A stretch of 33,046 bases of DNA, taken from positions 1-33,046 of the forward strand of contig UQUS01000022.1 of assembly GCA_900544335.1 (NCBI GenBank), in the 5' to 3' direction. This DNA is from an uncultured Sutterella sp. GTDB taxonomy: Bacteria > Pseudomonadota > Gammaproteobacteria > Burkholderiales > Burkholderiaceae_F. Positions 22,985 through 30,840 of this stretch are shown one piece after another. The notes below the pieces were generated by a model. It did no database searches. It saw only the letters and a program-made list of their open reading frames with translations, and was not told the DNA's origin. A program made the translations under genes and the position numbers. How positions within the stretch are numbered: position 1 is the first letter of the stretch; the number at the start of each line of letters is the position of its first letter.

Positions 22985-24196
22985 ATGCAGTCCGATGTTA
23001 AAGCGCTATCAGATGCCGTACATGCCGTCATCGGGCCGGTCAGGGATTTTCGGCACGCCTTACATGCGCATCCGGAAATCGGCCTGAAAGAATTTAAGAC
23101 GAGTGAGGCGGTCTCTCAAAAGCTTCGCGATGCCGGGTGCGACTCTGTGACAGAAGGCGTCGGCGGGACCGGCGTCGTGGCTCTCATTTACGGCAAAAGA
23201 CCGGGAAAGCACACCGTTGCCTTTCGCGCCGACATGGATGCGCTTCCGATGACCGAAGCCACCGGGTGTCCCTGGACAAGTCGCACTGCCGGTTTGATGC
23301 ACGGATGCGGACACGACGGACATACGGCCTGGGCCGTGGCGGTTGCATCGGCTCTTTGCGCCACGCGGGACTTTGCCGGAACGGCGATGATTATCATACA
23401 GCCCGGGGAAGAGGGATGGGCCGGGGCACGCAAGATGATCGAAGACGGGCTTTTTACGCGCTGGAACGTCGATGAGGTGTATGCCGGGCACTGTGCGCCG
23501 GAACTTATGGCCGGGCAATTCGGTCTGACGCCGGGGCTCATGACCTCGGCCGCCGCTCTTTTTCACATCGATGTGACGGGCGTGGGCTGTCACGGCGCAA
23601 GACCCCAACTGGGGCGCGATCCTGTTGTGGCAGCTTCAGAACTGGTTCTTGCCCTTCAGACGGTTGTTTCGCGTTCGATTGACCCGATGCACCCGGCTGC
23701 CCTTACGGTCGCAAGCATTCACGGGGGCAATGAAAACGGCGTGTCGGTCATTCCCGATTCGGTTCGAGTCTCCGGCACGACGCGATGCCTTTTTCCCGCC
23801 GATTGCGACACCATCGAAGGGCGCATGAACTCGATTTGCCAAGGCGTGTCGACAACGACAGGCTGCGCCGTGAAACTGACATACGTACGCATGTACCCGC
23901 CGCTTAAAAACGCCGAGCTGCAACGTCAGGCTGCCGGAGCCGTTCTTCGCGAACTTGTCGGAGAAGAAAATGTAGATATGAATAACCCGGCGAGTATGGG
24001 AGCCGAGGACTTTAGTTTTATGTGCAATGAAAAGCCCGGTGTTTACATTCGGGTCGGCGTGCGCGATGCCGATCACACGGCGAATCTTCACAATCCGCAT
24101 TACGACTTTAACGACGCGGTTTTAGAAAAAACCGCCGTGGCGTTTTCTCTTTTAATCAAGCGGCGCTTAGATGCTCTTGAAGGATGCTCTCAGTGA
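22985..24196 (+). CDS. M20-family amidohydrolase inside the peptide-transport operon
   Basis: 403 residues. ATG 22985 follows the permease TAA without a gap and has AGGAGG upstream. It is an M20D metallohydrolase (hippurate hydrolase, AbgB and N-acyl-amino-acid amidohydrolase type): RHALHAHPEIGLKE, FRADMDALPMTE, MHGCGHDGHTA (metal-binding Cys/His), IIQPGEEGWAGA with the catalytic Glu, and GCHGARPQLGRDP. The C-terminal GAEDFSFM motif is also present. It should release an amino acid from an N-acyl or aryl conjugate in the cytoplasm; no signal peptide is seen. Its place between the two permease genes, overlapping the next gene by four bases, strongly suggests it acts on the imported ligand. The exact substrate is not predictable. 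Confidence 0.92.
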   Translation: MQSDVKALSDAVHAVIGPVRDFRHALHAHPEIGLKEFKTSEAVSQKLRDAGCDSVTEGVGGTGVVALIYGKRPGKHTVAFRADMDALPMTEATGCPWTSRTAGLMHGCGHDGHTAWAVAVASALCATRDFAGTAMIIIQPGEEGWAGARKMIEDGLFTRWNVDEVYAGHCAPELMAGQFGLTPGLMTSAAALFHIDVTGVGCHGARPQLGRDPVVAASELVLALQTVVSRSIDPMHPAALTVASIHGGNENGVSVIPDSVRVSGTTRCLFPADCDTIEGRMNSICQGVSTTTGCAVKLTYVRMYPPLKNAELQRQAAGAVLRELVGEENVDMNNPASMGAEDFSFMCNEKPGVYIRVGVRDADHTANLHNPHYDFNDAVLEKTAVAFSLLIKRRLDALEGCSQ

Positions 24197-25146
24197 CTTC
24201 TTTTGCTTTTAAGACCTCCGAAAAAGGGCTTTTCGCGCGCCTTGCCGCAAGGGTTGATGCCTCCGATGTGCTTTTTGCTTTTTTTCATACACCGTCGGCG
24301 ATACTCTCGTCGCTCGTGTTCGCCCTTTTGGTCTTGCTCGCGCTCGCGGCCCCTGTTCTGGCTCCGTTAAACCCCTTTGACCTAGCCCGAATCGATGTGC
24401 TCGATGCGCACCTGCCGCCGGTATTTTGCGACGGAGGGGATGCGCGGTTTTTCTTCGGCACGGACGATCAGGGACGCGATTTACTCTCGACGATGCTCTA
24501 CGGCTTACGGATTTCTCTTTCAATCAGCCTTATTTCCGTCGCGCTTTCCATTGTCATCGGTGTCGGAGTGGGCCTTACCTCGGGCTTTGTCGGCGGGGCT
24601 CTTGATGCCTTCTTAATGCGTCTTTGCGATGTGATGCTCTCGTTTCCGGCGATTTTGACGGCGCTTCTGATTGACGGCGTTTGTCGGGCGATTTTCCCGA
24701 GTACTTTTCATGAGTCGCTCGCGTTTTTCGTGTTGGTTTTCGCTATTACGCTTTCCGGGTGGGTGCCGTATGCCCGCACGGTCCGCGGCTTAACGCTTGT
24801 GGAAAAGGGAAAGGAATATGTGCTTGCCTCGGAATTGACGGGCCTGACGAAAGTTTCGATTATGATTCGGCACATTCTTCCGAATGTGTTGGAACCCGTG
24901 TACGTTCTTGCTGCCGTTAACGTGGCCACGGCCGTGATGACCGAGGCAACACTTTCCTTTTTAGGGGTCGGCGTTCCCCCGACAACGCCGTCTTTGGGAA
25001 CTTTAATTCGCATCGGAAACGATTATCTCTTTTCCGGTGAATGGTGGATTTGCATCTTCCCGGGGCTTGTTCTCGTGGCTCTCGTGCTTTCCGTGAACCT
25101 GATGGGCGATTGGCTACGCGATGCCATGAACCCGAAACTACACTGA
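24193..25146 (+). CDS. Dpp/Opp-type ABC permease, DppC-like
   Basis: 317 residues from GTG 24193, which overlaps the amidohydrolase stop (GTGA) and has GAAGGA eight bases upstream. An in-frame ATG at 24184 has its only purine-rich site directly abutting, so it is less likely. Family blocks are an N-terminal membrane segment followed by APVLAPLNPFDL, GTDDQGRDLLSTMLYGLRISL, and LSFPAILTALLIDG. The coupling loop is around GKEYVLASELTGLTKVSIM, followed by HILPNVLEP and EATLSFLGVGVPPTTPSLG. About six membrane helices. It pairs with the 22010-22984 permease. A long cytosolic-like stretch at the start (about 30 residues) is normal for DppC. Confidence 0.9.
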   Translation: MTSFAFKTSEKGLFARLAARVDASDVLFAFFHTPSAILSSLVFALLVLLALAAPVLAPLNPFDLARIDVLDAHLPPVFCDGGDARFFFGTDDQGRDLLSTMLYGLRISLSISLISVALSIVIGVGVGLTSGFVGGALDAFLMRLCDVMLSFPAILTALLIDGVCRAIFPSTFHESLAFFVLVFAITLSGWVPYARTVRGLTLVEKGKEYVLASELTGLTKVSIMIRHILPNVLEPVYVLAAVNVATAVMTEATLSFLGVGVPPTTPSLGTLIRIGNDYLFSGEWWICIFPGLVLVALVLSVNLMGDWLRDAMNPKLH

Positions 25147-25160
25147 TCGGAGTTCGGAAA

Positions 25161-26219
25161 ATGCCGAAAGACCATTTGGAACCGGTTTTGCGTGTTGAGC
25201 ACCTTAAAGTTGAGATTCCGACGCGCCGAGGCCCCTTGAAGCCTCTTGATGACATCACGTTCACGATTGACGCAGGTCAGATTCTCGGCATGGTCGGCGA
25301 ATCGGGCGCCGGAAAATCCATGACGGGAAGTGCTGTGATCGGTCTGATTCCTTCGCACGGAGCCATTACGAGCGGAGCCGTTTTCCTTTCGGGACGCCGC
25401 ATTGATTGCCTTCCCGAAAAAGAACGTCACGCACTGCGCGGCTCGCAGATCGGAATGATTTTTCAAGATCCTTTAACAAGTCTTGATCCCTTGATGACCG
25501 TCGGAGACCAGATTGCCGAAACGGTTTTAGCCCATAGGCCCACCTTGACGCAAGCCCAAGCGAAAGAGAAAGCGATTCGCCTCATGCAAGAGACGGGCAT
25601 TGCCGCCGCTGCCGAGCGATTTTCTCACTGGCCGCATCAATTCTCGGGAGGGCAACGCCAACGGCTTGTCATTGCCCTTGCGCTTGCCGGAGACCCCGAA
25701 CTGCTGATTGCCGATGAGCCGACAACGGCCTTAGATGTGTCCATTCAGGCACAGATTATTGATTTGATTAAACACCTTGCCCTCAAACGCGGAGTTGCCG
25801 TGCTCCTGATCACGCACGACATGGGGGTGGTTGCCCGGACGGCCGACCGCGTTGCCGTCATGTATGCCGGTCAGATTGTCGAAATCGGACGCGTCAAAGA
25901 TGTGTTCTTGCGCCCGCAACACCCGTACACTCTCGGGTTGATGGAATCGATTCCCGACATTCACGCGCAAAGCCGGTGGCTTGAGCAAATCGACGGGGCC
26001 ATGCCGAGCTTAAATGCCGTTCCGACCGGATGTGCTTTCCACCCGAGGTGCCGTGCAGCCGAGGGAAAATGCTTCACAGAGCGTCCGCCCTTAATGCCGA
26101 TGGGTACGTGTCTTGCACGTTGCTGGAAAGCCTCGATTACGGGAGGCCCCGTGCCTGAGAGGCTTGTCACATTTAGGCCCCGTACTTTGAAAAGAGAAGA
26201 AACCGGAGGCCGAGTGTGA
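25161..26219 (+). CDS. Dpp/Opp-type ABC ATPase, DppD-like
   Basis: 352 residues. ATG 25161 is chosen because GGAG precedes it and the family N-terminus (LRVEHLKVEIPTRRG) starts there; the frame is open farther upstream, overlapping the permease gene. Walker A is GESGAGKS, followed by the Q-loop FQDPLTSLDPLMTVG, the ABC signature FSGGQRQR, Walker B LLIADEPTTALDVS and the switch LLITHDMGVVA. The oligopeptide/dipeptide transporter C-terminal domain has GCAFHPRC and EGKC, where cysteines of this family can bind an Fe-S cluster. It powers the importer with the next gene's product, whose GTG overlaps its stop by four bases. Confidence 0.95.
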   Translation: MPKDHLEPVLRVEHLKVEIPTRRGPLKPLDDITFTIDAGQILGMVGESGAGKSMTGSAVIGLIPSHGAITSGAVFLSGRRIDCLPEKERHALRGSQIGMIFQDPLTSLDPLMTVGDQIAETVLAHRPTLTQAQAKEKAIRLMQETGIAAAAERFSHWPHQFSGGQRQRLVIALALAGDPELLIADEPTTALDVSIQAQIIDLIKHLALKRGVAVLLITHDMGVVARTADRVAVMYAGQIVEIGRVKDVFLRPQHPYTLGLMESIPDIHAQSRWLEQIDGAMPSLNAVPTGCAFHPRCRAAEGKCFTERPPLMPMGTCLARCWKASITGGPVPERLVTFRPRTLKREETGGRV

Positions 26220-27235
26220 ATCCGAAAACATCGATGCCCGGGAAGGGCCCTGTCCTTGAGGTACGGCATCTGACGAAAACCTTTCAGATGCCGAGTTCGT
26301 TTTTCGAGCGCCTTCTCGGGCACCCGAGGCGCGTCCTGACAGCCGTCAGCGACGTCAGTTTTACGATTGACCCGGGGCAGACGTTTTCGCTTGTCGGCGA
26401 ATCCGGTTGCGGAAAATCCACATTAGCGCGCACGGTCGCAGGTTTGTATCGTCCCGACAAGGGCTCGATTCGCCTTTTCGGAATGGATAGCCGAACAAAA
26501 GACAAGGTCGAGCAGGCTATCCTACGACGCCGTGTGAACATGATTTTCCAAGACCCGTACGCAAGTTTAAATCCTCGTCGGAGCATTTACGATGCCGTCT
26601 CCGAACCGCTACGCGTGCAGCATCCGGAAATGACGGAAAAAGACATTTGCGAACGTGTTGTCAAGACCGTGGAACTCGTGCGACTCTCGCGGGATGTACT
26701 TGACAAGTACCCCCATCAGTTCTCAGGCGGGCAGCGACAAAGAATTTGCATTGCTCGGGCGTTAACCGGACGTCCGGATTTTCTAATCTGCGACGAGCCC
26801 ACAAGTGCGCTGGATGTATCCGTTCAGGCTCAGGTCCTTAATTTAATGCGTGAACTTCAGGAACAAATCGGAATCACCTATTTGCTGATTTCGCACAATT
26901 TGGCGGTCGTGCATCACATGAGCGATACGGTTGGAGTGATGTATTTAGGACGCCTTGTGGAAAAAGCAAGCAAAGAAGATCTTTTCTCCGAACCCCTGCA
27001 TCCGTATACCCGCATGCTCATTGCTGCGATTCCGACGGTCAAAACCGACGGGAGACAATCGGGCTCGCATGTTTTAGGTGAGGTTCCGAGCCCGATTAAT
27101 CCGCCTTCCGGGTGTCCCTTTCACCCGAGGTGCCCGATGGCTTGCGGGAAGTGTCGACACGAGCGGCCCGTTGAGCGGACTTTTGACGGAAAGAACGGAC
27201 CGCGGACCGTGGCCTGCCACCGGGCTTTGCCCTGA
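26216..27235 (+). CDS. Dpp/Opp-type ABC ATPase, DppF-like
   Basis: 339 residues from GTG 26216, with GGAGG five bases before it and a four-base overlap with the preceding gene. It has Walker A GESGCGKST, FQDPYASLNPR, signature FSGGQRQR, Walker B FLICDEPTSALDVS and LLISHNLAVVHHMSD. The C-terminal GCPFHPRCPMACGKC motif follows. It is the second ATPase of the heterodimer that drives the transporter and the last gene of the six-gene unit. A short stem (TTTGATT with AATCAAA, 27252-27271) follows the stop, then a tnpB remnant on the other strand. Confidence 0.95.
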   Translation: MNPKTSMPGKGPVLEVRHLTKTFQMPSSFFERLLGHPRRVLTAVSDVSFTIDPGQTFSLVGESGCGKSTLARTVAGLYRPDKGSIRLFGMDSRTKDKVEQAILRRRVNMIFQDPYASLNPRRSIYDAVSEPLRVQHPEMTEKDICERVVKTVELVRLSRDVLDKYPHQFSGGQRQRICIARALTGRPDFLICDEPTSALDVSVQAQVLNLMRELQEQIGITYLLISHNLAVVHHMSDTVGVMYLGRLVEKASKEDLFSEPLHPYTRMLIAAIPTVKTDGRQSGSHVLGEVPSPINPPSGCPFHPRCPMACGKCRHERPVERTFDGKNGPRTVACHRALP

Positions 27236-27297
27236 GTCACTCCGTCGTTCTTTTGATTGTCGGAAATCAAAGGTCGGAGCTGTTCGCTCGAGCATTA

Positions 27298-27600
27298 TTG
27301 ACGGTCTCCCTGCCGTAAATGAGGCAGATTCTTGTCTGCAAGCAGCTTGCGCCGCTGATGACTTCGGTGGGTTCGTGTTGTTGATTTGTTGACGGCTTTT
27401 TAGTCCGAGCCGAATTCACTTGAGCCTTCTTCTCAGACTTAACGAGCTTTACCCGCGCTCTTTGCTGTTTATCGCAGCCGCTGCGTCCGCATTTGCCCCA
27501 TGAGCGCAGGAGACGCATTTGAACAATGCCGGTCTCTTGCGATTGTCTTTTGAAACCCGAAAAGGGATTTGCATTGTGATACGCAAGGCAAGTCGGAAGA
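27298..27600 (-). pseudogene. tnpB: tnpB 3'-end remnant (IS200/IS605-like), copy 3
   Basis: Read on minus, the frame VSKDNRKRPALFKCVSCAHGANADAA is a textbook TnpB zinc-ribbon end, preceded by a damaged first zinc pair near 27570. It then meets a stop after KERG and an 8-10 base deletion relative to copy 2. The reading frame resumes as KSEKKAQVNS, and the tail HEPTEVISGASC matches the left-edge copy. The RuvC core is missing. Similarity among copies ends at GTCAA (27302-27298 on minus). The terminal stem here is CTGCC with GGCAG (27310-27327), which differs in sequence from copy 1 but still pairs. It fills most of the 400-base gap between the transporter operon and the LysR gene. The upper limit is approximate. 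Confidence 0.7.
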
Positions 27601-27635
27601 AACCCGGCAAGCGAAGGCGTACGGCCTACAGCCCC

Positions 27636-28691
27636 CTACAACACGAAAACGTTTTCCGAATCCGGAGCCCGGGTATTTTGATAGACCGGAATGCGATCTG
27701 ACGAATTTTCACCTGCCGTGTACAGGTACGGCGCCACCCAGGGCGTTATTTTGAGCATCTCGGGAGCAATGGTCGTGCGGAAAAACTCACAGGCATGGCG
27801 GGCGAGGTGACCGGCCAGTTCCGAATGCGTGTTCTTGCGGGTCACGACGTAAACCTCACGAGAGGCCACGGGAGTGGGCATGGGACGAACATCGACCTGC
27901 TTTGCCAGGTTCGGGTTTTGCAAGAGCGTTGTCGGACGCGTTAGGGCCCAGCCGGCGCCGTTTGCTACATAGTCAAGTAAGAGTGCGTTGATATCGATTT
28001 CAAAGCGATAGACAAAATTCAGACCGAGTTTGCTAAAGAACTTTTCCTGAAGTTTTCCGCCCGAGTTCCGGTTGTTGTACTGCACGATCGGCAGCCCCGA
28101 GTACTGCAAGCGCTCCCAGGTTAAGTTCTCCGGTAGCGACGTTCCCTTGGGAAGAATGATGATTGAGGGTTCCCGGAAGATAAAGTAGCGATCTAAGTCG
28201 TTTCGATTGGTAAACGGGTCGGGGACAATGGCCGCGTCGATGATTTCGTGATCGAGAAGTTGTAAAAGGTACGAGCTGACTCCCGTCATAACCGACACGG
28301 TCGAGTAACGCTTTCGGATTTTTTCAATGACGGACCAACTCATAGTGCGAGCAATCGATTCGACAAAGCCCACGCGCAGGGGAGACAAAAGCGCGTTATT
28401 GACGCGAAGTAGTCCGAGTTGCTCGTCAAAGCGCGTAAGCTCTTCGGCCAGGAAGTGATACAAAGCCGCGCCGGCGGTTGTAGCATGTATGGGGCGGACC
28501 GAGTGGTCAATCAAGGAGACTTTTAAAACCTCTTCCATCTCGGCAATGGTGCGCGAGACGACGCTCTGGCTGATTTTCAGACGCTCAGCCGTTTTCGTGA
28601 AACTCTTGGTTTCACATAAGAGACAAAAAATCTTAACTCGCGCCTGAAAGAGTTCAAGCGAGATGTTGGCTTTGCTAATCGGTTTGGCCAT
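27636..28691 (-). CDS. LysR-family transcriptional regulator
   Basis: 351 residues from ATG 28691, with AGGGAG upstream; an earlier in-frame start adds nine residues without a ribosome site. The winged helix-turn-helix at about 15-75 shows FCLLCETKSFTKTAERLKIS and QSVVSRTIAEMEEVL, typical of LysR. The remainder (about 95-310) is the two-lobed effector-binding domain, ending in a longer than usual tail (total 351 versus the common 290-330). It is downstream of marC, the Dcu carrier and the lyase on the same strand, so it may be the end of that unit. It could regulate those genes, but LysR genes are more often divergent from their targets and the effector is unknown. Confidence 0.85.
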   Translation of the reverse strand: MAKPISKANISLELFQARVKIFCLLCETKSFTKTAERLKISQSVVSRTIAEMEEVLKVSLIDHSVRPIHATTAGAALYHFLAEELTRFDEQLGLLRVNNALLSPLRVGFVESIARTMSWSVIEKIRKRYSTVSVMTGVSSYLLQLLDHEIIDAAIVPDPFTNRNDLDRYFIFREPSIIILPKGTSLPENLTWERLQYSGLPIVQYNNRNSGGKLQEKFFSKLGLNFVYRFEIDINALLLDYVANGAGWALTRPTTLLQNPNLAKQVDVRPMPTPVASREVYVVTRKNTHSELAGHLARHACEFFRTTIAPEMLKITPWVAPYLYTAGENSSDRIPVYQNTRAPDSENVFVL

Positions 28692-28739
28692 CGGTTTCTC
28701 CCTAATCAGACGGAGCATACCGAAAAAAGCCCCCGAATA

Positions 28740-29339
28740 CTATTTTAGGTAGGCGGCAATGCCGGTAAACATCATGTGACTGGAAAGCGCTGCAAGAATC
28801 AGGCCCGTTAACTTGGAGAGCATCGAAATACCGCTTCGGCCGATTAAGCGCTTAATTTCCGCCGATAGGTACAGGAGCACGCCGACGGCAAGGGAAGCCG
28901 CCATAATCGCCAAAGCCGTCAAAAGGCGCGCTGTGAGCGATGTGGTTTCCGTGCTCATGACGACAAGAGCACCGACCGAGCCCGGGCCGAGTGTGACGGG
29001 AATGGCAAGCGGGACAACAGCCAAATCCATAATCGAGCGTTTGGCCGCCGGTAGTTCCAGTTTGCCGTTTACAAGCGATACGCCCGATAAAAAGAGGAGG
29101 GCACCCGCCCCGATCCGAAACGCGTCGACCGTGATGCCGAGCGTCGTGAAAATCGTCATTCCGGCAAAAAAGAGAATGAGGCTGATGATGACGACGGCAA
29201 TCGTGATGCGCACGGCGAGTGCATGACGCACCTCGACCGTTTCGTTTTCCGTCATTGCGAGAAACACAGCGATGATGAAAAACGGAGTCAGAATGAAGAA
29301 GAACTTTACAAAGACTGCAAAGAATTCGGAAAAAGGCAT
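28740..29339 (-). CDS. MarC-family integral membrane protein
   Basis: 199 residues, about six membrane segments, ATG 29339. MarC (UPF0056/SNARE-type) hallmarks are the opening FVKFFFILTPFFIIAVFL-like stretch, a central IPVTLGPGSVGALV motif, and FRIGAGALLFLSG. E. coli members (YchE, YhgN, MarC) have no proven transport substrate; early claims of a role in multiple antibiotic resistance were not upheld. It lies 48 bases before the LysR start and 87 bases after the Dcu carrier. A hairpin in the latter gap suggests it may be at least partly separate from the lyase-carrier unit. Confidence 0.88.
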   Translation of the reverse strand: MPFSEFFAVFVKFFFILTPFFIIAVFLAMTENETVEVRHALAVRITIAVVIISLILFFAGMTIFTTLGITVDAFRIGAGALLFLSGVSLVNGKLELPAAKRSIMDLAVVPLAIPVTLGPGSVGALVVMSTETTSLTARLLTALAIMAASLAVGVLLYLSAEIKRLIGRSGISMLSKLTGLILAALSSHMMFTGIAAYLK

Positions 29340-29365
29340 AGCGCAGGCTTAAGGTAAAAATCATT

Positions 29366-29405
29366 CCGAGAACCGCGTGATGGGGGAGATTGTAGCGGTT
29401 CCCGG
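29366..29405 (-). terminator. Hairpin downstream of the Dcu carrier gene
   Basis: CCGAGAACCGC and GCGGTTCCCGG pair over eleven positions with one mismatch. On the minus strand the stem is followed within a few bases by ATTTTT. It lies just after the carrier gene stop and would end or reduce transcription into marC. Confidence 0.55.
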
Positions 29406-29426
29406 AAAATAGCCGTTAATTACTTT

Positions 29427-30755
29427 TTAAAAGAAGACGGCTCGAATGCCGAAGGCCAGGACAACGTTGGCAAATGTCGCGACGAACCCCGGCAGGAGAT
29501 ACGAGTGGTTAATCACGAGTTTTCCGATTTTCGTTGTGCCGGTTTCGTCGAATGCGACACCGGCAAGCAAAACGCCCGTCGAAGGAATCACGAAGTATCC
29601 GCAGACAGCCGGGTACATGCACACCAGTGTCAGAGGGTCAATGCCGAGCGATAGCCCGAGGGGCATTAAGGCCGCCACCGTCGCTCCCTGCGAGTGCGTT
29701 AAGGCCGACACGAAGAAAAGGGCAAAAGCAAAGAGCCAGGGGGCACCTTGCACGACGGCCGCAACCGTTGTCTTGATATACGGTAGGTTGTTGGCAATCC
29801 ACGTATCGCTCATCCACGCCAGACCGAAGACCGTCACGACACCCATCATGCCGGCGCGAAACACCGATGTCCGAATGACCTCATCGGGTTTGGCCTTGCA
29901 GAAAATCACCATCAGGGCCGAGACGACTAGCATAATGAGTTCGATCATATGTGTCATCGAGACCTGAGAGGCCTTGCCCGCGGCGTTTGTCACATGCGGA
30001 CGCAGTTCCGGGAATGTGCCGACGAAAACGACCGTCACGGCAGCTAAGAGGAAGAGTACCACGGAGAACTTAGCTTGTTTGGTATCACCGCCTTCGGTTC
30101 CCATGGCTTTGGCTTTGGTCTGTTCGGCAAAAAGACCGGCATTGACCTTAGCTAAGTACTCGGGGTCTTCCGAGAGTTCCTTACCCCTTTTGCAAACGGC
30201 CGCTGCGCCGATCATGAGACCGAGCAAAACAGCCGGGGCGACAATCGCGAGAATCGTCATCACAGAAACGCCCGAAGAGCCCAGAAGGGCTACCATCGCA
30301 ACGGTGGCTGCCGAAATCGGGGAGGCCGGAACGGCGTGTTGCGAGGCAATGACGGAAATGGAAATCGGTCGTTCAGGACGAACGCCCGCTTCACGCGCAA
30401 CTTCCGCGATAACGGGTAAAATCGAATATAAGACGTTGCCGGTACCTGCCATGAAGGTAAAGACAAAGGCAATGATCGGAGCAACGAAGGTAACGGCCTT
30501 GGGGTTGGCACGCAAAAGTTTTTCGGCAATGCGCACGAGAAAGGCCATGCCGCCCGAGCTTTGCAGTGTTGAAGCCGCAAGCACCACGCTCATCATGATG
30601 AGCATGACTGCAATCGGGGGATTGGCCGGCGCAAGCCCGAAAATCAAAATCAGGGCCATCAAGCCGACGCCGCCGCACATACCGAAGAAGACGCCGCCGT
30701 AACGGGCACCCAAAATCATCGCGAAGATGACGATTAAGAATTCATAAAAAAACAT
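29427..30755 (-). CDS. DcuA/DcuB-family anaerobic C4-dicarboxylate carrier
   Basis: 442 residues (E. coli DcuA 433, DcuB 446). It is hydrophobic throughout with 10-12 membrane segments. Family blocks are GARYGGVFFGMCGGVGLM, STLQSSGGM, the EKLLRANPKAVTFVAP block, GTGNVLYSILPVIAEVARE and RPERPISISVIASQ. ASPISAATVAMVALLGSSG follows and, near the C-terminus, the FDETGTTKIGKLVINHS motif. The GTGN rather than GTGH motif and the APWLFAFALFFVSAL region look more like DcuA than DcuB, but I do not assign a symbol. These inner-membrane antiporters exchange aspartate, fumarate or malate for succinate. It sits 85 bases after an ArgH-family lyase on the same strand, with a hairpin in between, suggesting a shared pathway in which fumarate is made and used. 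Confidence 0.9.
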   Translation of the reverse strand: MFFYEFLIVIFAMILGARYGGVFFGMCGGVGLMALILIFGLAPANPPIAVMLIMMSVVLAASTLQSSGGMAFLVRIAEKLLRANPKAVTFVAPIIAFVFTFMAGTGNVLYSILPVIAEVAREAGVRPERPISISVIASQHAVPASPISAATVAMVALLGSSGVSVMTILAIVAPAVLLGLMIGAAAVCKRGKELSEDPEYLAKVNAGLFAEQTKAKAMGTEGGDTKQAKFSVVLFLLAAVTVVFVGTFPELRPHVTNAAGKASQVSMTHMIELIMLVVSALMVIFCKAKPDEVIRTSVFRAGMMGVVTVFGLAWMSDTWIANNLPYIKTTVAAVVQGAPWLFAFALFFVSALTHSQGATVAALMPLGLSLGIDPLTLVCMYPAVCGYFVIPSTGVLLAGVAFDETGTTKIGKLVINHSYLLPGFVATFANVVLAFGIRAVFF

Positions 30756-30786
30756 CTGTACTGACTCCTTATCTCGGAATTTCGTT

Positions 30787-30820
30787 CGAAAGGGACCCGA
30801 TTGTAAAGGAATCCCTTTCG
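30787..30820 (-). terminator. Perfect stem between the lyase and Dcu carrier genes
   Basis: CGAAAGGGA (30787-30795) and TCCCTTTCG (30812-30820) form a nine-base-pair stem with a 16-base loop. It starts 20 bases after the lyase stop and is not followed by a T-run on minus. It is more likely an mRNA-processing or attenuating stem than a full terminator. Confidence 0.5.
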
Positions 30821-30840
30821 ATGCAACCTGCTACTCGGCG

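Noticed and set aside
29974..30702. 242-codon plus-strand open frame
   Set aside because: Antisense shadow of the Dcu carrier; Ala/Thr-rich composition is typical of the complement of membrane-protein codons.
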